A stretch of DNA of 64,000 nt from Phocaeicola fibrisolvens (GCF_025567125.1 NZ_JAOQJI010000002.1:62001-126000); one strand, 5' to 3'. Counted from the stretch's first letter, positions 8,376 through 17,098 are shown. Notes: generated by a model from the letters alone, not told the origin. Numbers and translations: made by a program.

Positions 8376-9104
8376 TTATACATAGTCGCGGATGTCAAAA
8401 TCCGCAATGTCATCAGGCACTTTCGGCATATCGTTTGAAATGTTGTCAACGGAAACGGGATGGCTCCCGTTTTTGCCCGTTCCGGCTTTCGCTTTCTTGT
8501 CAAGGCACCTGTTCATAACTGCCCGCACTTTGTCATACATCCCTTCAGAATTGGTCAGCTTGTCGAACAGCTCGTTGCCTTCCATGTCAATGAATACTTT
8601 TCCGGCATGGTCAAGCTCGCTGTCCGCCGCTTTCGGTTTCTTCACCGCAAGGACAGCCCTGTCAATGTCCTCGAAGGTATGGCCGTCGGCCTGATGCGGA
8701 GTGCCGTCGAAACCTTCATCATCGTCATACTCGGACAAGTCGGAGACACGGTAGTCGGTAAAGGTCTCGTCCAGCTTGTCATTTGGTACTTGGCGCGACG
8801 TCTTGGCTTCCTGCTCTTGACCGTTTACGGGTACCGTTTCATCGGCAAAGGTAACATCCTTTTCATCCACGACCTCGGCTTTCGCGGAAGTGGCAGCTTC
8901 TGGCACAGAGGTGTCCTTTTCTGTCCTTCTCCGCTCCGGCATCCTGAACTTGCTCTTGCCCATGATGTCGGGCAACGTCCTGCCGCTTTCCGGTTCCGGA
9001 GGCTTCTTGTTTCCGCTGCACCCTGTCATTTTCCTTTCGTTCATCATATAGAATACCGTCCATACGTTGAACAGCATCAGTAAGACTATCAGCACTGTTT
9101 CCAT
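8376..9104 (-). CDS. traD: TraD-like conjugal transfer protein
   Basis: A 242-residue protein with an N-terminal membrane helix (METVLIVLLMLFNVWTVFYM) and a long, acidic, low-complexity cytoplasmic part. A more ordered C-terminal segment (SELDHAGKVFIDMEGNELFD, VRAVMNRCLDKKAK) follows. Position between the DUF3408 genes and traE, size and topology match proteins called TraD in CTnDOT-type elements. No enzymatic motif is visible. Confidence 0.65.
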   Translation of the reverse strand: METVLIVLLMLFNVWTVFYMMNERKMTGCSGNKKPPEPESGRTLPDIMGKSKFRMPERRRTEKDTSVPEAATSAKAEVVDEKDVTFADETVPVNGQEQEAKTSRQVPNDKLDETFTDYRVSDLSEYDDDEGFDGTPHQADGHTFEDIDRAVLAVKKPKAADSELDHAGKVFIDMEGNELFDKLTNSEGMYDKVRAVMNRCLDKKAKAGTGKNGSHPVSVDNISNDMPKVPDDIADFDIRDYV

Positions 9105-9107
9105 AGG

Positions 9108-9542
9108 TCATATATGTTTCCGTAAAAGGTAGTGGTCAAAGTAAAGGTCGTTTATTTCGGCACGGTACATTTCAAGATGTTCGCAAAGTACCTTGTCAAT
9201 GTAGGCGCCGATGGTTGTCTTGTTCCTACCTAACGTATGCACGATGTCCGCTATCTTCTCCTGGACTTCCCGGCTGATATACACGCATTGCCTTGCCTTG
9301 AGTTCGTCCCTCTTTTCAAGGAAATACGAATATGGGCGGGAATTGCGCGTTCCCTGTATGTCGGCGAACTGCACGTCGCCTTCATCAGCGCATTCCGGTG
9401 ATGGTTCTCCGGCTATCCCTTCCATGATTGAGGCGATGTCCTCAAATGAAGTGCGTTCATTACCTGTTTTCTCATTCCCGTTTGCGGAAGCGCACCCCTT
9501 TGATGCGCATTCAGTCTTCTTGTTTTTCTTTAATAATCCCAT
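9108..9542 (-). CDS. DUF3408 conjugal transfer protein (TraC position)
   Basis: A 144-residue protein: a charged N-terminus (MGLLKKNKKTECASKGCASA), an acidic linker, then a C-terminal ribbon-helix-helix-like domain (QCVYISREVQEKIADIVHTL, TTIGAYIDKVLCEHLEMYRAEIN). The same fold and the closing helix recur in the neighbouring gene, so the two are paralogues. DUF3408 proteins accompany TraA in CTnDOT-type operons. A role in DNA binding or regulation is inferred from the fold. It begins 15 nt after the 9557 gene ends. Confidence 0.75.
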   Translation of the reverse strand: MGLLKKNKKTECASKGCASANGNEKTGNERTSFEDIASIMEGIAGEPSPECADEGDVQFADIQGTRNSRPYSYFLEKRDELKARQCVYISREVQEKIADIVHTLGRNKTTIGAYIDKVLCEHLEMYRAEINDLYFDHYLLRKHI

Positions 9543-9556
9543 TTCAGTCTTTGTTT

Positions 9557-9985
9557 TTAGATGTTGAATGATTTGATATGTCTGTTGAATGATTCGGTGA
9601 TGCCGTCACGGTATTCCTCGAAGTGGGCGGTCAGCACGTTGTCCACATAGCTTGCCATCGAAATCCCGTTCCCGCCTACCACCTGTATGATTTTCTGTAT
9701 GCGGTCGTGGTACTCCGGGCGGATATAGGTCTGTCTGCCCCTCCGTGCGGTTATGTCGGACTCCCTGATGAACCTTTCTTCATATTCCCGCCATGTCCCT
9801 TTTACCGGAGGCTTCTTCTTGGATGGCTTGCCGCTTTCGACGGTTTCCTGCCCGGTGCTTTCATTGTCCGTGGCGGCGGGCGCGGACGTTCCGGATTTCG
9901 GAGGCAGGACGTCCAAATCGTCCTGCCTGAGCGAGTTGATGACCACGTCGGCATAGTTCTCCTCAATGTTCCTTTTCTTTTCCAT
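9557..9985 (-). CDS. DUF3408 conjugal transfer protein (TraB position)
   Basis: A 142-residue protein with N-terminal MEKKRNIEENYADVVINSLR, a proline/serine linker and a C-terminal DUF3408 domain (RQTYIRPEYHDRIQKIIQVV, GISMASYVDNVLTAHFEEYR). The second half is clearly related to the adjacent 9108-9542 gene. It follows traA after 6 nt. Probably a DNA-binding accessory factor. Confidence 0.75.
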   Translation of the reverse strand: MEKKRNIEENYADVVINSLRQDDLDVLPPKSGTSAPAATDNESTGQETVESGKPSKKKPPVKGTWREYEERFIRESDITARRGRQTYIRPEYHDRIQKIIQVVGGNGISMASYVDNVLTAHFEEYRDGITESFNRHIKSFNI

Positions 9986-9991
9986 GCCGCT

Positions 9992-10747
9992 TTATGCCTT
10001 TACGGTTTCCAATATCTCGTCCACCAGCAGGTCGAGGTTGCTTCCGCGCACGAGGGCCTTGTCCGCAGGGAACACGGTGGAGCGGAACACAGCCTTGCGT
10101 TCACGTGCCGTCTCCTTTCTGAAACGCTTGCTGTCCGGCAGGGCGGTTTTCAGAATGGGCAGGGCGAGTTCCGCGCATACGTCCGTGTACACGGAATAGA
10201 GTTCGCTCTTTTCCCGACCGTCCACCATGTTCCATACAAGGTGTATGGCCTTGACGTTTCCTTTGCCCATGCTGATGAAATGCTCGTTGATGACCTTGGC
10301 GAACACGATGGAGCTTTCCATGACCACACGGTCCGCAATGATGGGAGTGAAGATGTAGTCCATCTTGGCCACCGTGTTGATGACATCCCTGTTGTTCGCC
10401 GTTCCGGGCATGTCGAAGAAGATGAAGTCAAGGTCAGGCAGCTTGGCTTTGAGCCGTTCGGCCGTCTCGATGGCTTCGCCCGCCGGGCAGCACACGACCG
10501 GGTAAGGTTTCTTGCCCAGCCTCTTTATCTGCTCGTAGGCCATCTTCTGGTAATACGGGTCTTCTACGGATGCCTTGGTGTCACGCTTGCGCATGTCATA
10601 CACGCTGTACTGGGGAAAGTCGCAGTCTATGACCGCCACGTTGTACCCTTTCACATAATGCAGGTAGCTTGCGACGAGGACTGTCAGCGTCGTCTTACCT
10701 GCGCCTCCTTTCTGGGTGGAGAATGCCACATAGTTCGTCTTTTTCAT
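9992..10747 (-). CDS. traA: TraA, ParA-family ATPase of the tra operon
   Basis: A 251-residue ParA/MinD-type ATPase. From MKKTNYVAFSTQKGGAGKTT it has a deviant Walker A KGGAGKTT (residues 13-20) and IDCDFPQYSVYDM (switch I). FIFFDMPGT is the Walker B region. It is the first gene of the leftward tra operon, so by position it would be the entry point for transcription from the intergenic region shared with mobA. The ATG at 10747 is chosen because the P-loop sits at the family position. A separate ParA lies at 47.2 kb. Confidence 0.85.
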   Translation of the reverse strand: MKKTNYVAFSTQKGGAGKTTLTVLVASYLHYVKGYNVAVIDCDFPQYSVYDMRKRDTKASVEDPYYQKMAYEQIKRLGKKPYPVVCCPAGEAIETAERLKAKLPDLDFIFFDMPGTANNRDVINTVAKMDYIFTPIIADRVVMESSIVFAKVINEHFISMGKGNVKAIHLVWNMVDGREKSELYSVYTDVCAELALPILKTALPDSKRFRKETARERKAVFRSTVFPADKALVRGSNLDLLVDEILETVKA

Positions 10748-11485
10748 TCTTTTTGTTTTTTTAGTCTGTTGAACATTGGCCGGGCGTGCCGCGTATTGCC
10801 GGCAGTACGTACACACACCTGACCGTTTTTTCAGTTATGCGCCCTTCTGTCCGTCCATTCGTTCCGCCGGGTATTCTTGCGGGTTTTCGCGCGTGTTTCC
10901 GCAAGGTTTTCCGACAGTCCGCAAGCGTGGCCGTATGCGAGGCCCGGCTCATATCCGGACTTATGGGCGTTGGTTCATCCTTTCCAGCGGATGGAGGTTC
11001 CTCCGTGTGTCTGAATGTCTGAACACGCTGCAAAGTAAAGGGCATTTTTCCATATCCGTATCGTTTTGGAGTTTGGTGGCAGCTTGTGGCAGCAAGTGGT
11101 AGGGAGTGGCTTCGTTCTTATCACGTTTTCAAAGGCTTAAACGCCCTACCTTTGCACCCAAGCGGCAGGGCAAAGCCGAAAGCGCGTACCGCAGGCCCCG
11201 GCTCCGTCCTTCTTTTGGGCAGCCGAAAGGTATCGGGCGACCGATACCTTATGAAAAGGTAATGACAGGTCTATCTCCAATCCGTCTGCCACGGATTTTT
11301 GTGTCCTCAAAGACACAGCAAGGTATGTTTCGAGTTACCCGAAACCTTGCGGGTTACTCCCGCAAGCCTTGCCCCTGAAAGGGGAAGGGGGCTTCCTCTC
11401 CGAAGTCGGGAAGCCTGTTTCTTACCTGCGGTATGTATGCCGGAAGCTGCGCTTATGGCGTGAAACCACTAAATCCATAGTAATA
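10748..11485. other. Non-coding, hairpin-rich region between traA and mobA: probable oriT
   Basis: No gene fits this 738-bp divergent gap. Its mobA-side half is packed with perfect inverted repeats: 11227-11236/11241-11250 (10 bp, loop GCGA), 11279-11285/11291-11297 (7 bp), 11300-11305/11312-11317 (6 bp), 11346-11353/11359-11366 (8 bp) and 11372-11376/11380-11384 (5 bp). A nested stem (11318-11323/11345-11350) competes with the 8-bp one. Tandem GTGGCAGC-like repeats lie near 11080-11100. Adjacency to relaxase and accessory genes is where oriT sits in related elements. The nick site was not identified. Confidence 0.6.
11465..11477 (+). repeat. Copy 4 of the ACCACTAAATCCA leader motif (mobA)
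   Basis: The plus strand carries ACCACTAAATCCA 8 nt before the mobA ATG, the same spacing class as at traI and traN but on the opposite strand. Finding it at the first gene of the mob operon as well as inside tra argues for shared control of transfer genes. Confidence 0.6.
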
Positions 11486-11911
11486 ATGAACAGAGAACGT
11501 AAGAAAGGGGGAAGACACCCCAAGTTGGAAAAGAAAACGCACCATGTGATGCTGCGTTTCAACGACGAGGAATGGCTCAGGTTCCTCGCCATGTACGAAC
11601 AGACGGAGGTGAAGGCAAAGGCGGTGTTCGCCAAGGCACGCATCTTCGGCGGGGAGTTCCGTGTGTTCCGGGAGGACAGGACGCTGGTGGAATACTACGC
11701 CAAGCTGTCTTCATTCCATGCGCAGTACCGCATGATAGGCAACAACTACAACCAGACCGTCAAGGAGCTGCGCTGCCATTTCTCCGAGAAAAAGGCGATG
11801 GCATTGCTCTACCGGCTGGAGCAATGCACGAAGGAACTGGCGGCATTGACCCGCCAAATCGTGGAACTGACAAAGGATTTCGAGGAACGATGGTTGCAAA
11901 AATCAGTTTAG
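11486..11911 (+). CDS. mobA: Mobilization accessory protein MobA (relaxosome protein, MobC family)
   Basis: A 141-residue basic protein starting MNRERKKGGRHPKLEKKTHH. It has a ribbon-helix-helix-like N-terminal part (HHVMLRFNDEEWLRFLAMYE) and a helical C-terminal domain with GNNYNQTVKEL, the signature of the plasmid MobC/relaxosome accessory family. In CTnDOT nomenclature this is MobA. It probably binds oriT and helps the relaxase. It overlaps mobB by 22 nt. The ATG at 11486 lies after the leader motif; the frame is open further upstream only through the oriT hairpins. Confidence 0.85.
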   Translation: MNRERKKGGRHPKLEKKTHHVMLRFNDEEWLRFLAMYEQTEVKAKAVFAKARIFGGEFRVFREDRTLVEYYAKLSSFHAQYRMIGNNYNQTVKELRCHFSEKKAMALLYRLEQCTKELAALTRQIVELTKDFEERWLQKSV

Positions 11912-13137
11912 GGAAATCGTTGTTCGGGGCACTGGCGTACAACGGGGAGAAGATTAACAAGGAACAGGGCAAACTGCTCGGCACGAACAAAATTTTCGAC
12001 GGCTGTTCCGGCAGGATGGACATCAGCCGCGCCATGCAGGACTTCTCGCGCTACCTCTCGCCCCACGTGAGGACGGAGAAGCCCGTCATGCACGTATCGC
12101 TCAACCCGCATCCCGATGACCGCCTGACGGACATGGAACTGGAGAACATCGCGCGTGAGTACATGGAACGGATGGGGTTCGGCGAACAGCCGTACATCAT
12201 CTACAAACACGAGGACATCGACCGCCACCACCTGCACATCGTGACCATCCGCGTGGATGATAACGGCAGGTGCATCAGCGACCGCTACAACTTCCGCAGG
12301 AGCAGGGAGATTACCCGTGAGCTGGAACACAAGTACGGTCTGCACCCCGCCGACCGCAGGCAGCACCGCCATGACAACCCCTTGCGGAAAATGGATGCTT
12401 CGCAGGGCGACGTGAAGCGTCAGGTGGCGAACACCGCCAAGGCGGTCATGGCGACCTACAAGTTCCAGACGATGGGCGAATACCGCGCCCTGCTCTCCCT
12501 CTACAACGTCACGGTGGAGGAAGCCCGTGGCAACGTGGACGGGCGCGAGTATCACGGGCTGGTCTATGCCGCCACCGACGATGCCGGGAACAGGGTGGGC
12601 AATCCTTTCAAGGCGTCCCGTATCGGGAAGTCCGTCGGCTATGAAGCTGTGCTGCGCAGGTTTGAATTTTCCAAAGGGCAGATCCGCGACAAGCGTCTGG
12701 CGGACAGGACACGCAAGACCGTCGCCGCCGCGCTCGCCCGGACATACCGCAAGGAGGAGTTCATCGACCTGCTTCGCGCAAAGGGCGTGGATGTGGTGTT
12801 CCGCCACACGGACGAGGGGCGCATCTACGGGGCGACCTTCATCGACCACCGCACGGGCTGTGTGCTGAACGGCTCACATTTGGGCAAAGAGTTTTCCGCC
12901 AACGCCTTGCAGGAGCATTTCACCCTGCCGTATGCAGACACACCGCCGATGCCGTTCACCGTCACGGAGGACGCACTGCAAACAGACATCCATTCCTATG
13001 AGGAACACGACGAGGGTCACTCCACGGGCTTGGGCTTGCTTGGCAGTGACGCATCGGGCGCACAGGCGGAGGAAGCCGCCTTCGAGCGCGAACTCAAACG
13101 CAAGCGGAAGAAACGCCGCAAGGGTTTGGGGCTGTAA
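11890..13137 (+). CDS. mobB: Relaxase MobB
   Basis: A 415-residue relaxase that nicks oriT and pilots the transferred strand. From MVAKISLGKSLFGALAYNGE it has a candidate catalytic tyrosine (Tyr17) and the metal-binding histidine motif HHLH (about residues 113-116, in DIDRHHLHIVTIRV). A basic C-terminus ends RKRKKRRKGLGL. The arrangement fits a MOBP-like mobilization nuclease of Bacteroidales. The start overlaps mobA, consistent with translational coupling. Confidence 0.88.
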   Translation: MVAKISLGKSLFGALAYNGEKINKEQGKLLGTNKIFDGCSGRMDISRAMQDFSRYLSPHVRTEKPVMHVSLNPHPDDRLTDMELENIAREYMERMGFGEQPYIIYKHEDIDRHHLHIVTIRVDDNGRCISDRYNFRRSREITRELEHKYGLHPADRRQHRHDNPLRKMDASQGDVKRQVANTAKAVMATYKFQTMGEYRALLSLYNVTVEEARGNVDGREYHGLVYAATDDAGNRVGNPFKASRIGKSVGYEAVLRRFEFSKGQIRDKRLADRTRKTVAAALARTYRKEEFIDLLRAKGVDVVFRHTDEGRIYGATFIDHRTGCVLNGSHLGKEFSANALQEHFTLPYADTPPMPFTVTEDALQTDIHSYEEHDEGHSTGLGLLGSDASGAQAEEAAFERELKRKRKKRRKGLGL

Positions 13138-13162
13138 TTTATTCCTCCGCAGGGCATAGGGG

Positions 13163-13201
13163 ATGAGGTCGGACTTCATCCTACATCAAGTCCGGCCTCA
13201 T
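13163..13201. other. Inverted repeat between mobB and mobC
   Basis: ATGAGGTCGGACTT (13163-13176) faces AAGTCCGGCCTCAT (13188-13201), 13 of 14 pairs with an 11-nt loop. A further related ATGAAGTC follows at about 13207. No T-run follows, so it is not a typical terminator; it may tune expression of mobC. Confidence 0.5.
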
Positions 13202-13287
13202 GTACCATGAAGTCTGGGGTGATGTATGCTCACCTCCGTACCGTGCCTTGCGGAGATATTGTTCAACTTAAAAACAGAAACAGATTT

Positions 13288-15297
13288 ATGTCACAACAGG
13301 AAGACGATTTGAGGGCATTGGCGAAAATCATGGATTTTCTCCGTGCCGTAAGCATTATTCTGGTGGTCATCCACCTTTATTGGTATTGTTACGAAGCCGT
13401 AAGGCTGTGGGGCATCGACATCGGTGTCGTAGACCGGGTGCTGGTGAACTTCGACCGCACTGCCGGGCTGTTCCACCACATTCTTTATACGAAACTCTTT
13501 GCGTTGGTGCTGTTGGCGCTTTCCTGCCTGGGCACGAAAGGCGTCAAGGAAGAAAAAATCACATGGGGAAGGATTTGGACGGTGCTTGCCGCTGGGCTGG
13601 TGCTTTTCTTTCTCAACTGGTGGATATTGTCCTTGCCTTTACCTGTGGAAGCCAACGCAGCTTTTTATGCGGCTTCAATGGCAGCGGGCTATGTCTGCCT
13701 GCTCATGGCAGGCACATGGATGAGCCGTCTTCTGCGCACCAACCTCATGGAGGACGTGTTCAACGTGGAGAACGAGAGCTTTATGCAGGAAACCCGGCTC
13801 ATCGAGAACGAGTATTCGGTGAACCTGCCCACACGCTTCTATTACAGGAAGAAGTGGAACAACGGGTACATCAACGTGGTAAACCCGTTCCGTGCGTCCA
13901 TCGTATTAGGCACGCCGGGCAGCGGAAAGTCGTATGCCGTGGTAAATAATTTTATCAAACAGCAGATTGAAAAGGGCTTTAGTCTTTATTGTTACGATTT
14001 CAAATATCCTGACTTATCGACCATTGCCTACAACCATCTAATGAACCACGGCGACGGCTACAAAGTCAAGCCGAAGTTCTACGTGATCAACTTCGATGAT
14101 CCGCGCCGGAGCCACCGCTGCAACCCCATACACCCGAATTTCATGGAGGACATTACCGATGCCTACGAGAGCGCCTACACCATTTTATTAAATTTGAACA
14201 AGACTTGGGTGCAAAAGCAGGGCGACTTCTTCGTGGAGAGTCCGATTATACTGTTTGCCAGTATTATCTGGTTTTTACGGATTTATCAGGATGGAAAGTA
14301 TTGCACCTTCCCACACGCCATCGAATTGCTGAACCGCCGTTACGAGGACGTTTTCCCTATCCTCACCAGTTATCCCGAGCTGGAAAACTATCTTTCACCC
14401 TTTATGGACGCTTGGCAGGGCGGCGCGGCCGAGCAGTTGATGGGGCAAATCGCTTCAGCGAAAATACCATTGTCAAGGATGATTTCCCCGCAACTCTATT
14501 GGGTCATGTCTGACAGCGAATTTACGCTTGACATCAACAATCCCGAAGAGCCGAAAATACTCTGTGTCGGCAACAATCCCGACCGCCAGAACATCTACGG
14601 CGCGGCATTGGGGCTGTACAATTCTCGAATAGTCAAGCTCATCAACAAGAAGGGCAAGCTGAAGTCGGCGGTAATCATCGACGAGCTGCCCACGATATAT
14701 TTCAAGGGGCTGGACAACCTCATCGCCACCGCTAGAAGCAACAAGGTGGCGGTCTGCCTCGGCTTTCAGGACTTCTCGCAGCTCAAGCGCGACTACGGCG
14801 ACAAGGAAGCGGCTGTGGTGATGAACACGGTGGGCAACATCTTCTCCGGTCAGGTGGTGGGCGAGACCGCCAAGACCCTTTCGGAACGGTTCGGGAAAAT
14901 CCTGCAAAGGCGCCAGAGCATCACCATCAACCGCGAGGACAAGTCCACCTCCATCAACACGCAGATGGAAAGCCTGATACCCGCGAGCAAGATTTCCACG
15001 CTCACGCAGGGCATGTTCGTGGGCGCGGTGGCCGACAACTATGGCGAACGCATCGAGCAAAAGATTTTCCATTGCGAGATTGTGGTGGACGCGGAGAAGG
15101 TGAAACGGGAGGAACAGGCTTACAAGCCTATCCCCGTCATTACGGACTTCACCGATGCCGACGGCAACGACCACATGAAGGAGATGATACAGGAGAACTA
15201 CAACCGCATCAAGGCTGAGGTGCGTCAGATTGTCGCCGACGAGTTGCAGCGTATCCAGTCCGACCCCGAACTGCAACATCTCTTGCAGAACAAGTAA
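13288..15297 (+). CDS. mobC: Type IV coupling protein MobC (VirD4/TraG family)
   Basis: A 669-residue coupling ATPase that brings the relaxosome to the transfer channel. From MSQQEDDLRALAKIMDFLRA there are four N-terminal hydrophobic segments, then P-loop GTPGSGKS (about 208-215) and Walker B AVIIDELP (Asp465-Glu466). The VirD4 signature ARSNKVAVCLGFQDFSQL follows. The element 2 homologue at 39.3 kb has the same order. The ATG at 13288 is preferred because the longer frame upstream covers the inverted repeat. Confidence 0.92.
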   Translation: MSQQEDDLRALAKIMDFLRAVSIILVVIHLYWYCYEAVRLWGIDIGVVDRVLVNFDRTAGLFHHILYTKLFALVLLALSCLGTKGVKEEKITWGRIWTVLAAGLVLFFLNWWILSLPLPVEANAAFYAASMAAGYVCLLMAGTWMSRLLRTNLMEDVFNVENESFMQETRLIENEYSVNLPTRFYYRKKWNNGYINVVNPFRASIVLGTPGSGKSYAVVNNFIKQQIEKGFSLYCYDFKYPDLSTIAYNHLMNHGDGYKVKPKFYVINFDDPRRSHRCNPIHPNFMEDITDAYESAYTILLNLNKTWVQKQGDFFVESPIILFASIIWFLRIYQDGKYCTFPHAIELLNRRYEDVFPILTSYPELENYLSPFMDAWQGGAAEQLMGQIASAKIPLSRMISPQLYWVMSDSEFTLDINNPEEPKILCVGNNPDRQNIYGAALGLYNSRIVKLINKKGKLKSAVIIDELPTIYFKGLDNLIATARSNKVAVCLGFQDFSQLKRDYGDKEAAVVMNTVGNIFSGQVVGETAKTLSERFGKILQRRQSITINREDKSTSINTQMESLIPASKISTLTQGMFVGAVADNYGERIEQKIFHCEIVVDAEKVKREEQAYKPIPVITDFTDADGNDHMKEMIQENYNRIKAEVRQIVADELQRIQSDPELQHLLQNK

Positions 15298-15351
15298 TAC
15301 GCCACAGGCGAAAAAAGGAAAATCCGCAGCTCGGTTCAGTTCACGACTGGG

Positions 15352-15762
15352 TTACGGATTTTTCTTTTCTTGTGCTGTCTTTTCCGCTTTAAGCAATTTG
15401 TTAAGGGTGGAAATGACAAGGGTCATCAGGTAACTCTTCAATTCGCTGTCTTCTTTCAGTAAAATGCCATACTCTTCGGCAAAGGCTTCCAACGTCCATC
15501 TCCGGATGTCTGCCATATCCTCCCCGAAGGGTATTAACCGGTTCTCATTCCAATAGGCGGTAACGGCAGATACGACCATTGACTTGAATGCCGACTTTTG
15601 TCCTGCATTCAGTTTCTTGTAGCGTGTCCTTTCCGTAATGGGCGGTTCGCTGTATGGCATGACGGACACCGGGTCATAGACGGACACCAAGTCGCCGCCG
15701 TAATCAACGATTATCGGCAAGTCTGTCGTTATACCGTGTTTCCGTTTCTTCTTTTTTGCCAT
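15352..15762 (-). CDS. Hypothetical protein
   Basis: A 136-residue protein with a very basic N-terminus (MAKKKKRKHGITTDLPIIVD), a central helical region (GQKSAFKSMVVSAVTAYWNE) and a C-terminal amphipathic helix (LMTLVISTLNKLLKAEKTAQ). I do not recognise a family. It faces mobC tail to tail and lies just outside the mob genes. A Bacteroidales -7 box lies 119 nt upstream. Confidence 0.6.
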   Translation of the reverse strand: MAKKKKRKHGITTDLPIIVDYGGDLVSVYDPVSVMPYSEPPITERTRYKKLNAGQKSAFKSMVVSAVTAYWNENRLIPFGEDMADIRRWTLEAFAEEYGILLKEDSELKSYLMTLVISTLNKLLKAEKTAQEKKNP

Positions 15763-15880
15763 CGTGCGTGAGAGAATATGCTGCTATAAATGAAGAACGC
15801 CCCCCAAGTATGCTGCCTTGCGGCTCGCCTGGGAGGCTTATTATCTTTTAGTTTATAACTGTCTTGTTAATCTTGTGATG

Positions 15881-15888
15881 CAAAGGTA
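15881..15888 (-). promoter_or_regulatory. Bacteroidales -7 promoter box for the 15352-15762 gene
   Basis: The minus strand reads TACCTTTG, a full match to TAnnTTTG. Transcription would start near 15874, leaving a leader of about 110 nt. No clean TTTG was seen at -33. Confidence 0.45.
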
Positions 15889-15932
15889 GGCATTTTTTCT
15901 TGAATGGCAAGCGCATGAAGCCGGAAAAATGA

Positions 15933-16886
15933 CTATTTCCAGATTTTTTCGTTTTCCCAACCTTCGGCAAAGCCCATTGCGGAAAGTGACGCTACGCCTT
16001 TATATTCATCGACCAACGTTTTCAGCCTATCCTTGAATGAAGAAGTGGGATTGGCTGTCTGCAAGAGGTATCCCAACATACAGAAGAAATAATACACCTT
16101 GCCACGCTGTACCGTATCAGGATTGCTTATCCATACCAGCCTTTTGGAAAAATGCAGTTTTTCAGGTACGATGCTCATTTCCCTATTCCAAAGCCTTGCA
16201 TGGTGGGCGCACAAGTTACGCACGTAGTTCATGGTATGCAGCCATGAGCAGAATGTCTTTGGAGGCAAACCGAAATAATCGGCTATGCCGTTGATGTCCG
16301 CCCTGCTCTTCAATCCCGTACAGATGCGTGACAGGTGATTGAAATACATGATTTCCACACTCATCCACGAAGGGGGATTGACTGGATTGTCATATTTGTT
16401 CCGGTAGTGCTGGATGAACACCTCAGCCCGGTTACTGTGCAATTGGTCGCTGATATGTTTCTGGATTTCGGCATACACATCGAATGTCACGATGGAGCCG
16501 TCACGCAACACACGCCGTTCCGGAGCTTTGAATATGGAAGGATTATCTTGCCAATGGGAACCGTATTTGTGGCTCAACTGATAAATGATTTGTGTCCGGA
16601 TGGCTATTTCCAGCCGTTCAATGGCATCGAATACGAGCAGGCGTAATTTTCGGTCAAACACGTACAGGTCATACACCATATCCCATGTCGTGCCTTCCTT
16701 GAAACTGTCAATGATTGTGCCGTTCTCCTTTTTCTTATAAGGCAGCATATAGGCACTGAGCCGGTAATAACTGATGTTGGCAAGCAGTCTTTCCGCCCGC
16801 GGAATGTCCGGAACAGACATGCCCCTTGACTGCAAGAGGGCGACTTGTTCCGTGTAATTCAAAGGCGGTTTCTTATATGTTTCCAT
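15933..16886 (-). CDS. Abi family abortive-infection protein (AbiD/AbiF-like)
   Basis: A 317-residue soluble protein of the Abi_2 family, linked to abortive infection against phage in lactococcal relatives. The N-terminus YTEQVALLQSRGMSVPDIPR and ISYYRLSAYMLPYK, the central DAIERLEIAIRTQIIYQLSH and the C-terminal RNLCAHHARLWNRE are all family hallmarks. The last (R-N-x3-H-x3-L-W) is a HEPN-like RNase motif, so RNA cleavage is plausible. It is cargo, with its own promoter box at 16967 and a palindrome in its leader. Confidence 0.85.
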   Translation of the reverse strand: METYKKPPLNYTEQVALLQSRGMSVPDIPRAERLLANISYYRLSAYMLPYKKKENGTIIDSFKEGTTWDMVYDLYVFDRKLRLLVFDAIERLEIAIRTQIIYQLSHKYGSHWQDNPSIFKAPERRVLRDGSIVTFDVYAEIQKHISDQLHSNRAEVFIQHYRNKYDNPVNPPSWMSVEIMYFNHLSRICTGLKSRADINGIADYFGLPPKTFCSWLHTMNYVRNLCAHHARLWNREMSIVPEKLHFSKRLVWISNPDTVQRGKVYYFFCMLGYLLQTANPTSSFKDRLKTLVDEYKGVASLSAMGFAEGWENEKIWK

Positions 16887-16910
16887 TCTGTATGTGCATT
16901 ATAAAATTGA

Positions 16911-16928
16911 GCCACTTCTTGAAGTGGC
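16911..16928. promoter_or_regulatory. Perfect 8+8 palindrome in the abi leader
   Basis: GCCACTTC and GAAGTGGC flank TT exactly. It lies 25-42 nt upstream of the abi ATG and downstream of the TAnnTTTG box, so it is either an operator or a short hairpin in the 5' leader. Confidence 0.5.
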
Positions 16929-16966
16929 GAGCCTTAGCTTTTTCCATCTAAGGGCGATGATGGATA

Positions 16967-16974
16967 CAAAAGTA
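16967..16974 (-). promoter_or_regulatory. Bacteroidales -7 promoter box for abi
   Basis: The minus strand reads TACTTTTG, matching TAnnTTTG. The predicted start near 16960 places the GCCACTTC palindrome inside the transcript. Confidence 0.45.
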
Positions 16975-17098
16975 ACCTTTTTCATGGAGAAAACAGACAA
17001 GGAATATCCTTTTCTTCATGAATGCGTATAAAAAACAGGCAAGGAGACACTCACGCGCCCCCTTGCCCTCTTTGTTTTGTATGATTAACAAAAATGTT

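Noticed and set aside
10776..11378. Small ORFs within the traA-mobA gap.
   Set aside because: They span the inverted repeats, overlap one another and show no protein-like pattern; the region is better explained as oriT/regulatory DNA.
11908..12849. A 313-codon minus-strand ORF opposite mobB.
   Set aside because: mobB carries the relaxase motif; the antisense product is a Val/His/Asp-rich shadow.
15780..15845. GC-rich imperfect inverted repeat near the 15352 gene start, considered as an insertion-sequence end.
   Set aside because: No transposase gene or target duplication nearby; pairing is poor.
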